Source: Streptomyces olivaceus
Lineage (GTDB): Bacteria; Actinomycetota; Actinomycetes; Streptomycetales; Streptomycetaceae
Assembly: GCF_000721235.1 (NCBI RefSeq)
Contig: NZ_JOFH01000003.1
Span: 248,001-312,000 of the forward strand
Direction of reading: 5' to 3'
DNA: 64,000 nucleotides
The notes below the pieces were generated by a model. The model did not search any database, was not told the DNA's origin, and was given only the letters and a program-made list of their open reading frames with translations. The position numbers and the translations under genes were made by a program. Position 1 is the stretch's first letter; every line of letters starts with the position of its first letter. Shown one piece after another: positions 25,730-35,348 of the stretch.

Positions 25730-27243
25730 GCGGCGGCCCTCCCCGTCGCTGCGGCCATCACGGCCTCCTCGGTGGCGTCGGTGCGGGATATCTCGGCGGT
25801 CAGACGTCCCTCGTGCATCACCAGGACGCGGTCGGCCATGCCGAGGACCTCGGGCAGGTCGGAGGAGATCATCAGGACGGCCACGCCGTCGGCGGCCAAC
25901 TGGCTGAGCAGCCGGTGCACCTCGGCCTTGGTGCCGACGTCGATGCCGCGGGTGGGCTCGTCGACGATCAGCACCTTGGGGCCGGTGGCCAGCCACTTGG
26001 CGAGGACGACCTTCTGCTGGTTGCCGCCGGACAGGGTGGCGACGGTGTCGGCGATGCGGGCGTACTTGACCTGGAGTCTGACGGCCCAGTCAAGGGAGCG
26101 GCTGCGCTCGGCGCCGCGGTCCACCAGTCCCGCCCGCACGCTCGACCGCAGGCCGGTGAGGCCGATGTTGCGCTCGATGGACATGTCCATCACGAGGCCC
26201 TGGGCGCGGCGGTCCTCCGGGACCAGGGCCAGGCCGGCGGCCATCGCGGTGGAGGGGGCGCCGTTGACGAGCGGCCTGCCGTCGACCTCGACCTGACCGG
26301 CGTCCCAGCGGTCGATGCCGAAGACGGCGCGGGCGACCTCGGTGCGTCCGGCTCCGACCAGTCCGGACAGGGCGACGATCTCGCCGCGCCGCACGTCGAA
26401 GGAGACGTCGGTGAAGACGCCCTCGCGGGTCAGCCTGCGGACGCTCAGGGCCGTCTCGCCGGGCGCGACCTCCTGCTTGGGGTACAGCTCGTCGAGGTCG
26501 CGGCCGACCATGCGGCGCACCAGGTCGTCCTCGGTCATGCCCTCCAGCGGCTCGCTGGCGATCCTGGCGCCGTCGCGCAGCGTGGTGACGCGCCGGCAGA
26601 TCCGGAACATCTCCTCCAGCCGGTGGGAGATGAACAGCACGGCGGCGCCCTGCTCGCGCAGGGTGCGCACCACGCCGAAGAGCCGGGCCACCTCGCTGCC
26701 GGTGAGGGCCGCGGTCGGCTCGTCCATGATCAGGACCCGGGCGTCGAAGGAGAGCGCCTTGGCGATCTCCACGATCTGCTGGTCCGCGATGGACAGGCCG
26801 CGCGCGGGCCGGTCGGGGTCCAGCTCGACGCCGAGGCGCAGCATCAGGTCCGCGGTGGCGGCGTAGGTCGCCCGGTGGTCGATGCGGCCGAAAGTGCGGC
26901 GCGGCCGGCGGCCCATGAAGATGTTCTCGGCGATCGACAGGTCGGGGAAGAGGGTGGGCTCCTGGTAGATCACGGCGATGCCGGCGTCGCGGGCATCGCC
27001 GGGGCCGTGGAAGACGACCGGCGCGCCGTCGAGCAGCACCTGGCCGGCGTCCGGCCGGTGCACTCCGGCGAGCGTCTTGATGAGGGTCGACTTCCCGGCC
27101 CCGTTCTCGCCGGCGAGGGCGTGGACCTCGCCGGGGAACAGTTCCAGGGAGACGTCCCGCAGCGCACGGACCGCGCCGAAGGACTTGGAGACATCCTTGA
27201 GCGCCAGAACCGGGGCCGTACCCGTGTCGGACGGGTGGGTCAT
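25726..27243 (-). CDS. rhaT: Rhamnose ABC transporter ATP-binding protein (two ABC domains)
   Basis: A 505-residue ATPase with tandem nucleotide-binding domains, as in RbsA/MglA/RhaT sugar importers. The first has Walker [10 protein letters not shown] (about 43-51), signature [15 protein letters not shown] and Walker [12 protein letters not shown]. The second has the degenerate Walker [13 protein letters not shown] and signature [15 protein letters not shown], with Walker [11 protein letters not shown]. It is the promoter-proximal gene of the importer operon. ATG 27243 follows GAGGAG; an earlier in-frame start would place a long leader over the ribosome site. Confidence 0.94.
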   Translation of the reverse strand: MTHPSDTGTAPVLALKDVSKSFGAVRALRDVSLELFPGEVHALAGENGAGKSTLIKTLAGVHRPDAGQVLLDGAPVVFHGPGDARDAGIAVIYQEPTLFPDLSIAENIFMGRRPRRTFGRIDHRATYAATADLMLRLGVELDPDRPARGLSIADQQIVEIAKALSFDARVLIMDEPTAALTGSEVARLFGVVRTLREQGAAVLFISHRLEEMFRICRRVTTLRDGARIASEPLEGMTEDDLVRRMVGRDLDELYPKQEVAPGETALSVRRLTREGVFTDVSFDVRRGEIVALSGLVGAGRTEVARAVFGIDRWDAGQVEVDGRPLVNGAPSTAMAAGLALVPEDRRAQGLVMDMSIERNIGLTGLRSSVRAGLVDRGAERSRSLDWAVRLQVKYARIADTVATLSGGNQQKVVLAKWLATGPKVLIVDEPTRGIDVGTKAEVHRLLSQLAADGVAVLMISSDLPEVLGMADRVLVMHEGRLTAEISRTDATEEAVMAAATGRAAA

Positions 27244-27289
27244 TGGGGGCTCCTCGACGACGCCGGACGGGACAGCCCTCACAGCGTCG

Positions 27290-27301
27290 TGAAAGGTTTC
27301 A
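27290..27301. promoter_or_regulatory. LacI-type operator TGAAAGGTTTCA (importer side)
   Basis: A palindrome with five-base arms TGAAA/TTTCA, close to the actinobacterial LacI consensus TGAAACGTTTCA. It lies just downstream of the minus-strand promoter at 27317-27346 and 47 bp before the importer ATPase start. Confidence 0.75.
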
Positions 27302-27316
27302 ACTCGGTTGCCGGGG

Positions 27317-27346
27317 ACGTTAGGCAGCGAAGATATGTCACGTCAA
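27317..27346 (-). promoter_or_regulatory. Promoter of the rhamnose importer operon
   Basis: On the minus strand TTGACG (27346-27341) and TAACGT (27322-27317) are 18 bases apart. The predicted start, near 27310, puts the first LacI operator at about +10 to +20. Confidence 0.6.
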
Positions 27347-27419
27347 TGGTTGGGAGTCCAAAAACCTCCGCCACCCAAAGGTAACGGCCAAGTCACGAAC
27401 GACCGGGCGACCGGAAGGG

Positions 27420-27448
27420 TTGACACCCCTTCGGGCGGCTCATAGTTT
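27420..27448 (+). promoter_or_regulatory. Promoter of the rhamnose catabolic operon
   Basis: TTGACA (27420-27425), a 17-base spacer and TAGTTT (27443-27448) make a strong SigHrdB-type promoter. The predicted start is near 27455. Confidence 0.7.
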
Positions 27449-27455
27449 CGCCTAC

Positions 27456-27467
27456 TGAATCGTTTCA
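27456..27467. promoter_or_regulatory. LacI-type operator TGAATCGTTTCA (catabolic side)
   Basis: TGAA/TTCA arms around a central CG match the LacI-family consensus. The site spans the predicted transcription start of the catabolic operon, so bound repressor would block initiation. Confidence 0.77.
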
Positions 27468-27527
27468 CCCACGGTCGTCCACTCCCGTCCATTCCAGGGG
27501 CGACGACCCGACCACAGGAGCGCCGAA

Positions 27528-28688
27528 GTGACCGAGCTCGCCGCGGTGAAGGCCGCGCTCAAGACCCAGGCCGTCGAGACGCCGTCGTGGGCGTACGGCA
27601 ACTCCGGCACGCGGTTCAAGGTGTTCGCCCAGGCCGGTGTGCCGCGCGACCCCTTCGAGAAGCTGGACGACGCGGCCAAGGTCCACGAGTTCACCGGCGC
27701 GGCCCCGACCGTCGCCCTGCACATCCCGTGGGACAGGGTCGGGGACTACGCCGCGCTGGCGCAGCACGCCGAGGACCGGGGGGTCCGGATCGGCGCGATC
27801 AACTCGAACACCTTCCAGGACGACGACTACAGGCTGGGCAGCATCTGCCACCCGGACGCGGCGGTCCGCAGGAAGGCCGTCGACCACCTGCTGGAGTGCG
27901 TCGACATCATGGACGCGACCGGGTCGCACGACCTGAAGCTGTGGTTCGCCGACGGCACCAACTACCCCGGGCAGGACGACATCCGCGCCCGCCAGGACCG
28001 GCTGGCCGAGGGACTCGCCGAGGTGTACGAGCGGCTCGGCGACGGGCAGCGGATGCTCCTCGAGTACAAGCTCTTCGAGCCGGCGTTCTACACCACCGAC
28101 GTACCGGACTGGGGCACGGCGTACGCCCACTGCCTGAAGCTGGGCGAGAAGGCGCAGGTCGTGGTCGACACGGGGCACCACGCGCCGGGCACGAACATCG
28201 AGTTCATCGTGGCGACGCTGCTGCGGGAGGGCAGGCTCGGCGGGTTCGACTTCAACTCGCGCTTCTACGCGGACGACGACCTCATGGTCGGCGCGGCCGA
28301 CCCGTTCCAGCTGTTCCGCATCATGTACGAGGTGGTGCGCGGCGGGGGGTTCACCTCCGACGTGGCGTTCATGCTCGACCAGTGCCACAACATCGAGGCG
28401 AAGATCCCGGCCATCATCCGGTCGGTGATGAACGTGCAGGAGGCCACGGCGAAGGCGCTGCTGGTCGACGGTACGGCGCTGGCCGCCGCGCAGGGCGCGG
28501 GGGACGTCCTGGAGGCGAACTCCGTGCTGATGGACGCGTACAACACGGATGTGCGGCCACTGCTTCGGGAGGTGCGGGAGGAGTCGGGGCTGGACCCCGA
28601 GCCCATGAAGGCGTACCGGGCGTCCGGTTGGGGCGAGAAGGTCGTTGCCGAGCGGGTCGGTGGTGAGCAGGCCGGGTGGGGGGCCTGA
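27528..28688 (+). CDS. rhaI: L-rhamnose isomerase
   Basis: A 386-residue TIM-barrel isomerase converting L-rhamnose to L-rhamnulose. It is of the Pseudomonas stutzeri/Gram-positive RhaI type, not the E. coli RhaA type. Metal-binding and catalytic stretches are LLEYKLFEPAFY, VVVDTGHHAPGTN and FDFNSRFYADDDL. It uses GTG 27528 with GGAG in front. It is the first gene of the plus-strand operon, facing the importer operon across a 284 bp regulatory region. Confidence 0.94.
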   Translation: MTELAAVKAALKTQAVETPSWAYGNSGTRFKVFAQAGVPRDPFEKLDDAAKVHEFTGAAPTVALHIPWDRVGDYAALAQHAEDRGVRIGAINSNTFQDDDYRLGSICHPDAAVRRKAVDHLLECVDIMDATGSHDLKLWFADGTNYPGQDDIRARQDRLAEGLAEVYERLGDGQRMLLEYKLFEPAFYTTDVPDWGTAYAHCLKLGEKAQVVVDTGHHAPGTNIEFIVATLLREGRLGGFDFNSRFYADDDLMVGAADPFQLFRIMYEVVRGGGFTSDVAFMLDQCHNIEAKIPAIIRSVMNVQEATAKALLVDGTALAAAQGAGDVLEANSVLMDAYNTDVRPLLREVREESGLDPEPMKAYRASGWGEKVVAERVGGEQAGWGA

Positions 28689-28836
28689 TCGTCAGCGGCT
28701 GCCGGGTCTCCGTTGTTCGCGGGCTGCGGGCCGTATGTGGCCGGTCGCGCCCGCGCGGCGGAGCCGCACATGGATACAGCCCGACACCCCTGAAGGGGCG
28801 CGTCACACACCTCTCCTCGATCGAAAAGGCTGCGTC

Positions 28837-30876
28837 ATGACATCTCACCCCGAAGCCGATGCCCTCCTCGCCCGTTCCCATCGGCTCGGTGCCGATCCGC
28901 GCAACACCAACTACGCCGGTGGCAACGCGTCCGCCAAGGGCACCGGGACCGATCCCGTCACCGGGGGTGATGTGGAGCTGATGTGGGTCAAGGGGTCCGG
29001 CGGGGACCTCGGGACGCTCACCGAGGGCGGACTCGCGGTGCTGCGGCTCGACCGGATGCGGGCGCTCAAGGACGTCTACCCGGGGGTCGACCGCGAGGAC
29101 GAGATGGTCGCCGCCTTCGACTACTGCCTGCACGGCAAGGGCGGTGCGGCGCCGTCGATCGACACGGCGATGCACGGGCTCGTCGAAGCCGCCCACGTCG
29201 ACCACCTGCACCCGGACTCCGGGATCGCGCTGGCCTGCGCGGCGGACGGCGAGAAGCTGACCGCCGAGTGCTTCGGCGACACCGTGGTGTGGGTGCCGTG
29301 GCGGCGGCCCGGTTTCCAGCTCGGGCTGGACATCGCGGCCGTCAAGGAGGCCAACCCGCGGGCGGTCGGCTGTGTGCTCGGCGGGCACGGCGTCACCGCG
29401 TGGGGCGACACCTCCGAGGAGTGCGAGCGCAACTCGCTGCACATCATCCGCACCGCCGAGGCGTTCCTCGCCGAGCGGGGCAGGGCCGAGCCGTTCGGCG
29501 CCGTGCTCGACGGGTACGCCGCCCTGCCGGACGCCGAGCGGCGGGAGCGGGCGGCGGCGCTGGCGCCGTACGTGCGTGGTCTGGCGTCGCAGGACCGGCC
29601 GCAGGTCGGGCACTTCACCGACGCGGAGGTGGTCCTCGACTTCCTCGCGCGGGCCGGGCACCCGCGGCTCGCCGCGCTGGGCACCTCCTGCCCGGACCAC
29701 TTCCTGCGGACGAAGGTGCGGCCGCTGGTTCTCGACCTGCCGCCGACCGCGCCGCTGGAGGAGGCCGTCGCCCGGCTCAAGGAGCTGCACACGGCCTACC
29801 GCGAGGAGTACGCCGCCTACTACCGCCGGCACGCCGGGCCGGACTCCCCCGCGATGCGCGGCGCGGACCCGGCGATCGTGCTGGTGCCGGGCGTGGGCAT
29901 GTTCAGCTTCGGCAAGGACAAGCAGACCGCCCGGGTGGCCGGCGAGTTCTACGTCAACGCGATCAACGTGATGCGCGGGGCCGAGGCGGTCTCGGCGTAC
30001 GCGCCGATCGAGGAGTCGGAGAAGTTCCGCATCGAGTACTGGGCCCTTGAGGAGGCCAAGCTCCGGCGGATGCCGAAGCCCAAGCCGCTGGCCACCCGCG
30101 TCGCCCTGGTGACCGGCGCGGGCAGCGGGATCGGCCGGGCGATCGCCCGGCGGCTGGTGGACGAGGGCGCCTGCGTGGTCGTGGCCGACCTGAACGCCGA
30201 GAACGCGGCGGCGGTCGCGGAGGAGCTGGGCGGGGACGACAGGGCGGTCGCCGTGACCGTCGACGTCACGTCGGAGGAGCAGATCGCCGGGGCGTTCAAG
30301 GCGGCCGTGCTCGCCTTCGGCGGGGTCGACCTGGTGGTCAACAACGCGGGCATCTCCATTTCCAAGCCGCTCCTCGAGACCACGGCGAAGGACTGGGACC
30401 TCCAGCACGACATCATGGCCCGCGGCTCCTTCCTCGTCTCGCGCGAGGCGGCCCGGGTGATGACCGCGCAGGAGCTGGGCGGCGACATCGTGTACATCGC
30501 GTCGAAGAACGCCGTGTTCGCGGGGCCGAACAACATCGCCTACTCCGCCACCAAGGCCGACCAGGCCCACCAGGTGCGCCTCCTCGCCGCCGAACTGGGC
30601 GCGCACGGCATCCGGGTCAACGGCGTCAACCCCGACGGCGTGGTGCGCGGCTCCGGGATCTTCGCGGGCGGCTGGGGCGCCGAGCGCGCGGCCGTGTACG
30701 GGGTGCCGGAGGAGAAGCTGGGCGAGTTCTACGCCCAGCGGACCCTGCTCAAGCGCGAGGTGCTGCCCGAGCACGTCGCGAACGCCGTGTTCGCCCTGAC
30801 CGGCGGCGACCTGACCCACACCACCGGTCTGCACGTCCCGGTCGACGCCGGCGTCGCCGCCGCGTTCCTGCGATGA
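28837..30876 (+). CDS. rhaD: Bifunctional rhamnulose-1-phosphate aldolase / lactaldehyde (alcohol) dehydrogenase
   Basis: A 679-residue fusion. Residues 1-410 are a class II aldolase domain (AraD/FucA type, with NYAGGNASAKG and a zinc-site HVDHLHPDSG), splitting L-rhamnulose-1-phosphate into dihydroxyacetone phosphate and L-lactaldehyde. From about 420 a short-chain dehydrogenase follows: VALVTGAGSGIGRAIAR for NAD, VNNAGIS, and catalytic YSATK. It would reduce or oxidise the lactaldehyde. The arrangement matches the RhaD aldolase/ADH family. The start ATG 28837 follows AAAAGG; the stop overlaps the kinase start by 4 bp. Confidence 0.93.
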   Translation: MTSHPEADALLARSHRLGADPRNTNYAGGNASAKGTGTDPVTGGDVELMWVKGSGGDLGTLTEGGLAVLRLDRMRALKDVYPGVDREDEMVAAFDYCLHGKGGAAPSIDTAMHGLVEAAHVDHLHPDSGIALACAADGEKLTAECFGDTVVWVPWRRPGFQLGLDIAAVKEANPRAVGCVLGGHGVTAWGDTSEECERNSLHIIRTAEAFLAERGRAEPFGAVLDGYAALPDAERRERAAALAPYVRGLASQDRPQVGHFTDAEVVLDFLARAGHPRLAALGTSCPDHFLRTKVRPLVLDLPPTAPLEEAVARLKELHTAYREEYAAYYRRHAGPDSPAMRGADPAIVLVPGVGMFSFGKDKQTARVAGEFYVNAINVMRGAEAVSAYAPIEESEKFRIEYWALEEAKLRRMPKPKPLATRVALVTGAGSGIGRAIARRLVDEGACVVVADLNAENAAAVAEELGGDDRAVAVTVDVTSEEQIAGAFKAAVLAFGGVDLVVNNAGISISKPLLETTAKDWDLQHDIMARGSFLVSREAARVMTAQELGGDIVYIASKNAVFAGPNNIAYSATKADQAHQVRLLAAELGAHGIRVNGVNPDGVVRGSGIFAGGWGAERAAVYGVPEEKLGEFYAQRTLLKREVLPEHVANAVFALTGGDLTHTTGLHVPVDAGVAAAFLR

Positions 30877-32318
30877 GCACCGTGAAGTCCTACGCCGCGG
30901 TCGACCTCGGCGCGTCCAGCGGGCGCGTCATGGTCGGCCGCGTCGGCCCCGACAGGCTGGAGCTGACCGAGGCGCACCGCTTCACCAACCGGCCGGTCCG
31001 TACGCCCGAGGGGCTGCGCTGGGACGTCCTGTCGCTGTACGCCGGTGTGCTGGACGGGCTGCGGGCGGCTGGCCGGGTGGATTCGGTCGGCGTCGACAGC
31101 TGGGCCGTCGACTACGGCCTGCTCGACGCGGACGGCGCCCTGCTCGGCAACCCCGTGCACTACCGCGACCCGCGCACCGAGGGCGTCGCGGAGAAGGTGT
31201 GGGACACGCTGCCCGCCCAGGAGCTGTACGCGGCGACCGGGTTGCAGTACGCGCCCTTCAACACCCTGTACCAGCTGGTGGCCGCCCGGGGCACGGCCCA
31301 GCTCGCCGCGGCCCGGCGGCTGCTGCTCGTGCCCGACCTGCTGACCCACTGGCTGACCGGCGAGCAGGGCACGGAGCTGACCAACGCGTCCACCACCCAG
31401 TTGATCGACCCCCGCACCCGCGACTGGTCGCGGGAGGTCGCGGACCGGCTGGGGATCGACCTCGGGCTGTTCCCGCCGCTGCGGCGGCCCGGCGACCCGG
31501 CGGGGCTGCTGCGGCCCGCGGTGCTTCAGGAGACGGGACTGACCGGGCCGGTGCCGGTGACGGCGGTCGGTTCGCACGACACGGCCTCCGCGGTGGCCGC
31601 CGTACCGGCGTCGGGCGAGCGGTTCGCCTACATCTGCACCGGCACCTGGTCGCTGGCCGGCCTGGAGCTGACCGCTCCGGTACTGACCGAGGAGAGCCGC
31701 GCGGCCAACTTCACCAACGAGCTGGGCCTGGACGGCACGGTGCGCTACCTGCGCAACATCATGGGGCTCTGGCTGCTCCAGGAGTGCCTGCGGGCCTGGG
31801 GCGACCCGGACCTGGACGGGCTGCTGGCCCGGGCGGCCGGGATGCCGGCGCTGCGGTCGGTGGTGGACGCGGGCGACCCGGCGTTCCTGGCGCCGGGCCG
31901 GATGCCGGAGCGGATCGCCGCGGCGTGCCGTGCCTCGGGGCAGCCGGTGCCCGGGACGCCCGCCGAGGTCACGCGGTGCATCCTCGACTCGCTGGCGCTG
32001 GCCCACCGCAGGGCCGTTCTGGACGCCCAGCGGCTCGCGGGGCAGTCCGTGGACGTCGTGCACGTCGTCGGCGGCGGGACCCGAAACGCGCTGCTGTGCC
32101 GGCTGACCGCCGACGCCTGCGGGCTGCCGGTGGTGGCGGGGCCGGCGGAGGCCGCCGCGCTCGGCAACGTCCTGGTGCAGGCCCGGACCGACGGGCTGGT
32201 CGGCGACCTGGCCGGCATGCGGGGGCTGCTGGCGCGCACCCAGCCGCTGACGCGGTACGAGCCGCGCGGCGGCACGGATGCCTGGCGGGCCGCCGAGGCC
32301 CGACTCGCCGACCGGTGA
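30873..32318 (+). CDS. rhaB: Rhamnulokinase
   Basis: A 481-residue FGGY-family sugar kinase that phosphorylates L-rhamnulose. The N-terminal phosphate motif is AAVDLGASSGRVMVGRV, the hinge and second domain carry CTGTWSLAGLEL, and the adenosine motif is VHVVGGGTRNALLCRL. The length is normal for bacterial RhaB. It overlaps the aldolase by ATGA and closes the catabolic operon, so isomerase, kinase and aldolase are all present. Confidence 0.94.
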   Translation: MSTVKSYAAVDLGASSGRVMVGRVGPDRLELTEAHRFTNRPVRTPEGLRWDVLSLYAGVLDGLRAAGRVDSVGVDSWAVDYGLLDADGALLGNPVHYRDPRTEGVAEKVWDTLPAQELYAATGLQYAPFNTLYQLVAARGTAQLAAARRLLLVPDLLTHWLTGEQGTELTNASTTQLIDPRTRDWSREVADRLGIDLGLFPPLRRPGDPAGLLRPAVLQETGLTGPVPVTAVGSHDTASAVAAVPASGERFAYICTGTWSLAGLELTAPVLTEESRAANFTNELGLDGTVRYLRNIMGLWLLQECLRAWGDPDLDGLLARAAGMPALRSVVDAGDPAFLAPGRMPERIAAACRASGQPVPGTPAEVTRCILDSLALAHRRAVLDAQRLAGQSVDVVHVVGGGTRNALLCRLTADACGLPVVAGPAEAAALGNVLVQARTDGLVGDLAGMRGLLARTQPLTRYEPRGGTDAWRAAEARLADR

Positions 32319-32366
32319 TCCGGGTCTCCCCACGGTCGGCCCCGCCGACTACTCTGCACTCATCAT

Positions 32367-32377
32367 TCATCCGATGA
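32367..32377. promoter_or_regulatory. LutR-type operator TCATCCGATGA
   Basis: A perfect TCATC-N-GATGA, the motif I recall for the GntR-family lactate repressor LutR of Bacillus. It lies 52 bp before lutA. A candidate -10 TACTCT (32350-32355) is just upstream, so the site falls near the start of transcription. No GntR gene adjoins the operon. Confidence 0.65.
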
Positions 32378-32429
32378 CCGAGCACCGCGTGGTCGAGCAC
32401 GTCGGCCACACCGAACACGAGGAGCCGCG

Positions 32430-33185
32430 ATGCGTGTCGCTCTGTTCCTGACCTGCGTCAACGACACGCTCTATCCGGAGACCGGCCGTGCCGTGGTGGG
32501 ACTGCTGACCAGACTCGGTGTCGACGTCGACTTCCCGATGGCCCAGACCTGTTGCGGCCAGGCCCACTACAACACCGGTTACCGGCACGAGGCGGAGCCC
32601 CTGGCCCGGCACTTCGCCGACGTGTTCGCTCCGTACGACGCGGTCGTGACGCCGTCGGGTTCGTGCGGTGCGATGGTGCGGGAGCTGTATCCGCGGATGG
32701 GCGAGCGGGCGCGGGCCGAGGGGCGCGGGGACGCGCTCGCGGCCACGCTGGCGCCGGTCGTGCCGAAGACGTACGAGTTGACGGAGTTCCTCGTGGACGT
32801 GCTCGGGGTGACCGACGTGGGGGCGTACTACCCGCACACGGTGACGTACCACCCGACCTGCCACGGACTGCGCAGCCTCGGCCTGGGTGAGCGGCCCCGG
32901 CGGCTCCTCGAGGCGGTGCGGGGACTGGAACTGGTGGAGCTGCCCGGCGCCGAGGAGTGCTGCGGCTTCGGCGGCACCTTCGCCGTGAAGAACGCGGACG
33001 TGTCGGCGGCGATGGGCGCGGACAAGGTGCGCAACGCCGAGTCGACCGGCGCGGACGTGCTGTGCGCGGCCGACAACTCCTGTCTGATGCACATCGGCGG
33101 CACCATGGGCCGGCTGCGCACGGGCATGCGTCCGGTGCACATCGCGGAGATCCTGGCGAGCACGGAGGAGGAGGCGGCCGTATGA
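32430..33185 (+). CDS. lutA: Lactate utilisation protein A (Fe-S, CCG domains)
   Basis: A 251-residue protein with two cysteine-rich CCG domains: QTCCGQAHYN (about 40-50) with the downstream SGSCGAM, and the second with HPTCHG and EECCGFGGTF plus a distal Cys (NSCLMH). These bind Fe-S clusters as in heterodisulfide reductase/GlpC-like proteins. With LutB and LutC it forms the flavin-independent L-lactate oxidase complex described in Bacillus. ATG 32430 has GAGGAG upstream. Confidence 0.93.
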   Translation: MRVALFLTCVNDTLYPETGRAVVGLLTRLGVDVDFPMAQTCCGQAHYNTGYRHEAEPLARHFADVFAPYDAVVTPSGSCGAMVRELYPRMGERARAEGRGDALAATLAPVVPKTYELTEFLVDVLGVTDVGAYYPHTVTYHPTCHGLRSLGLGERPRRLLEAVRGLELVELPGAEECCGFGGTFAVKNADVSAAMGADKVRNAESTGADVLCAADNSCLMHIGGTMGRLRTGMRPVHIAEILASTEEEAAV

Positions 33186-34675
33186 GCGGGACGTACCTGG
33201 GGATGCCGGCCTTTCCCGAGGCCGCGCGGAAGGCCGTGGGCGACAGCACGCTGCGCGGCAATCTGCGCCATGCCACGCACACCATCCGGGACAAGCGGGC
33301 CCGCGCGGTCGCGGAGCTGGACGACTGGGCGGCGCTGCGCGAGGCCGGGAAGCAGATCAAGGACCACACGCTGCGCCACCTCGACCGGTACCTGGTGCAG
33401 GTGGAGGAGGCGGTCACGGCGGCCGGCGGCACCGTACACTGGGCCGCCGACGCCGACGAGGCCAACGAGATCGTCGCCCGGCTGGTCGAGGAGGCCGGCG
33501 GCGGTGACTCCGCCGAGCACGAGGTCGTCAAGGTCAAGTCGATGGCGACGCAGGAGATCGCGCTGAACGAGGCGCTGGAGGCCCGGGGCGTCCACGCCTA
33601 CGAGACCGACCTCGCCGAGCTGATCGTGCAGTTGGGCAGGGACCGGCCGTCGCACATCCTGGTGCCGGCCATCCACCGCAACCGCGGCGAGATCCGGGAC
33701 ATCTTCCGCTCCGAGATGAGCGAGTGGGGCCGTCCCGCGCCCGAGAACCTGACGGACACGCCCGCCGAACTCGCGGAGGCGGCCCGGCTGCACCTGCGGG
33801 AGAAGTTCCTGCGGGCCAGGGTGGGCATCTCCGGCGCCAACTTCGTGGTGGCCGAGACCGGCACGCTGGTGGTCGTGGAGTCCGAGGGCAACGGGCGGAT
33901 GTGCCTGACGCTGCCGGAAACGCTGATCTCGGTCGTCGGCATCGAGAAGATCGTGCCGCGGTGGCAGGACCTGGAGGTCTTCCTGCAGACCCTCCCCCGC
34001 TCCTCCACCGCCGAGCGCATGAACCCGTACACGTCCATGTGGACCGGCACCACCGACGAGGACGGCCCGCGCACCTTCCACCTGGTGCTGCTGGACAACG
34101 GCCGCACCGACACCCTCGCCGACGAGGTCGGCCGCCAGGCGCTGCGCTGCATCCGCTGCTCGGCCTGCCTGAACGTCTGCCCGGTGTACGAGCGGGCCGG
34201 CGGCCACGCCTACGGCTCGGTGTACCCGGGCCCGATCGGCGCGATCCTCAGCCCGCAACTGCGCGGTACGGGCAGCGACGTCGACGCCTCCCTGCCGTAC
34301 GCGTCCTCGTTGTGCGGCGCCTGCTACGAGGTGTGTCCGGTGGCCATCGACATCCCCGAGGTGCTGGTGCACCTGCGGGAGCGGGTGGTGCAGGGCGGGC
34401 CGGCCGTCCGGCACGGCAACCGGGTGGTGCTGAGGCCCGCCAAGGGGCATGCCGCCGAGCGCGCGGCGATGCGGGCGGCGCAGTGGGCGTTCACGCACCC
34501 GGGCGTGCTGCGTACCGGGCAGCGGCTGGCCTCGCGCACCCGGCGTCTGCATCCGCGCACCCTGCCGGGTCCCGGCCGGGCCTGGAGCGGCAGCCGGGAT
34601 CTGCCCCCGGTGCCCGCGGAGCCGTTCCGCGACTGGTGGCAGCGTACGCACGGCGGGAAGGACGGGTCCGAGTGA
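33182..34675 (+). CDS. lutB: Lactate utilisation protein B (ferredoxin-type iron-sulfur)
   Basis: A 497-residue protein with a large N-terminal LUD (YkgG-like) domain and a C-terminal ferredoxin module. Two 4Fe-4S motifs are clear: CIRCSACLNVCPVY and CGACYEVCPV. The last 90 residues are basic. It overlaps lutA by ATGA and lutC by GTGA, a fully coupled operon. Confidence 0.94.
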   Translation: MSGTYLGMPAFPEAARKAVGDSTLRGNLRHATHTIRDKRARAVAELDDWAALREAGKQIKDHTLRHLDRYLVQVEEAVTAAGGTVHWAADADEANEIVARLVEEAGGGDSAEHEVVKVKSMATQEIALNEALEARGVHAYETDLAELIVQLGRDRPSHILVPAIHRNRGEIRDIFRSEMSEWGRPAPENLTDTPAELAEAARLHLREKFLRARVGISGANFVVAETGTLVVVESEGNGRMCLTLPETLISVVGIEKIVPRWQDLEVFLQTLPRSSTAERMNPYTSMWTGTTDEDGPRTFHLVLLDNGRTDTLADEVGRQALRCIRCSACLNVCPVYERAGGHAYGSVYPGPIGAILSPQLRGTGSDVDASLPYASSLCGACYEVCPVAIDIPEVLVHLRERVVQGGPAVRHGNRVVLRPAKGHAAERAAMRAAQWAFTHPGVLRTGQRLASRTRRLHPRTLPGPGRAWSGSRDLPPVPAEPFRDWWQRTHGGKDGSE

Positions 34676-35340
34676 GCAGCAGGGAACGCATTCTGGGGCG
34701 GGTACGGCGCGCGCTGGCGGACGTACCGGCCGACGAGGTGCCGTACGAGCGGGCCGTCGCGCGGGAGTACGCGCGCGAGCACGGGCGGCGGAGCGTCGCG
34801 GAGACGGTGGATCTGCTCGCCGAGAACCTGGCGGACTACCGGGCGATCGTGCACCGGTGCGCCGACGGTGAGCTGCCAGGGCTGCTGGCGCGGCTCCTGG
34901 CGGCGCACGGCTCGCGAAACGTGGTGGTTCCGCCGGGGTTGCCGCCGGGCTGGCTCGAAGGGGCCGGCGCGGAGATCGTCCACGACCGTGCGGCGGACAC
35001 CCCGCAGGAACTCGACCGGGTCGACAGCGTGGTGACGGGCTGCGCGGTCGCCGTCGCCGAGACCGGCACGATCGTCCTGGACGGCTCGCCCGACCAGGGC
35101 CGCCGCCGCATCACCCTCGTTCCCGACCACCACATCTGCGTCGTACGGGTGCCGGACCAGGTCGTCGGCGCCGTGCCGCAGGCCCTCGGGCGTCTCGACC
35201 CGGCCCGCCCCCTGACCTGGATCTCGGGTCCCTCGGCGACCAGTGACATCGAGCTGGACCGGGTCGAGGGGGTGCACGGACCGCGCACCCTGGAGGTGGT
35301 GCTGGCCGGCGGAGGGCAGGACGGGCGGACCGCCTCCTGA
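34672..35340 (+). CDS. lutC: Lactate utilisation protein C
   Basis: A 222-residue LUD-domain (DUF162) protein. Conserved pieces are VTGCAVAVAETGTIVLDGSP and LVPDHHICVVR, ending with the typical SGPSATSDIELDRVEGVHGP. The fold binds nucleotide-like ligands; it is the third component of the LutABC complex. The start is GTG 34672, coupled to lutB. It faces the ammonia-lyase gene with only 8 bp between the stops. Confidence 0.94.
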   Translation: MSSRERILGRVRRALADVPADEVPYERAVAREYAREHGRRSVAETVDLLAENLADYRAIVHRCADGELPGLLARLLAAHGSRNVVVPPGLPPGWLEGAGAEIVHDRAADTPQELDRVDSVVTGCAVAVAETGTIVLDGSPDQGRRRITLVPDHHICVVRVPDQVVGAVPQALGRLDPARPLTWISGPSATSDIELDRVEGVHGPRTLEVVLAGGGQDGRTAS

Positions 35341-35348
35341 CCACGGGG

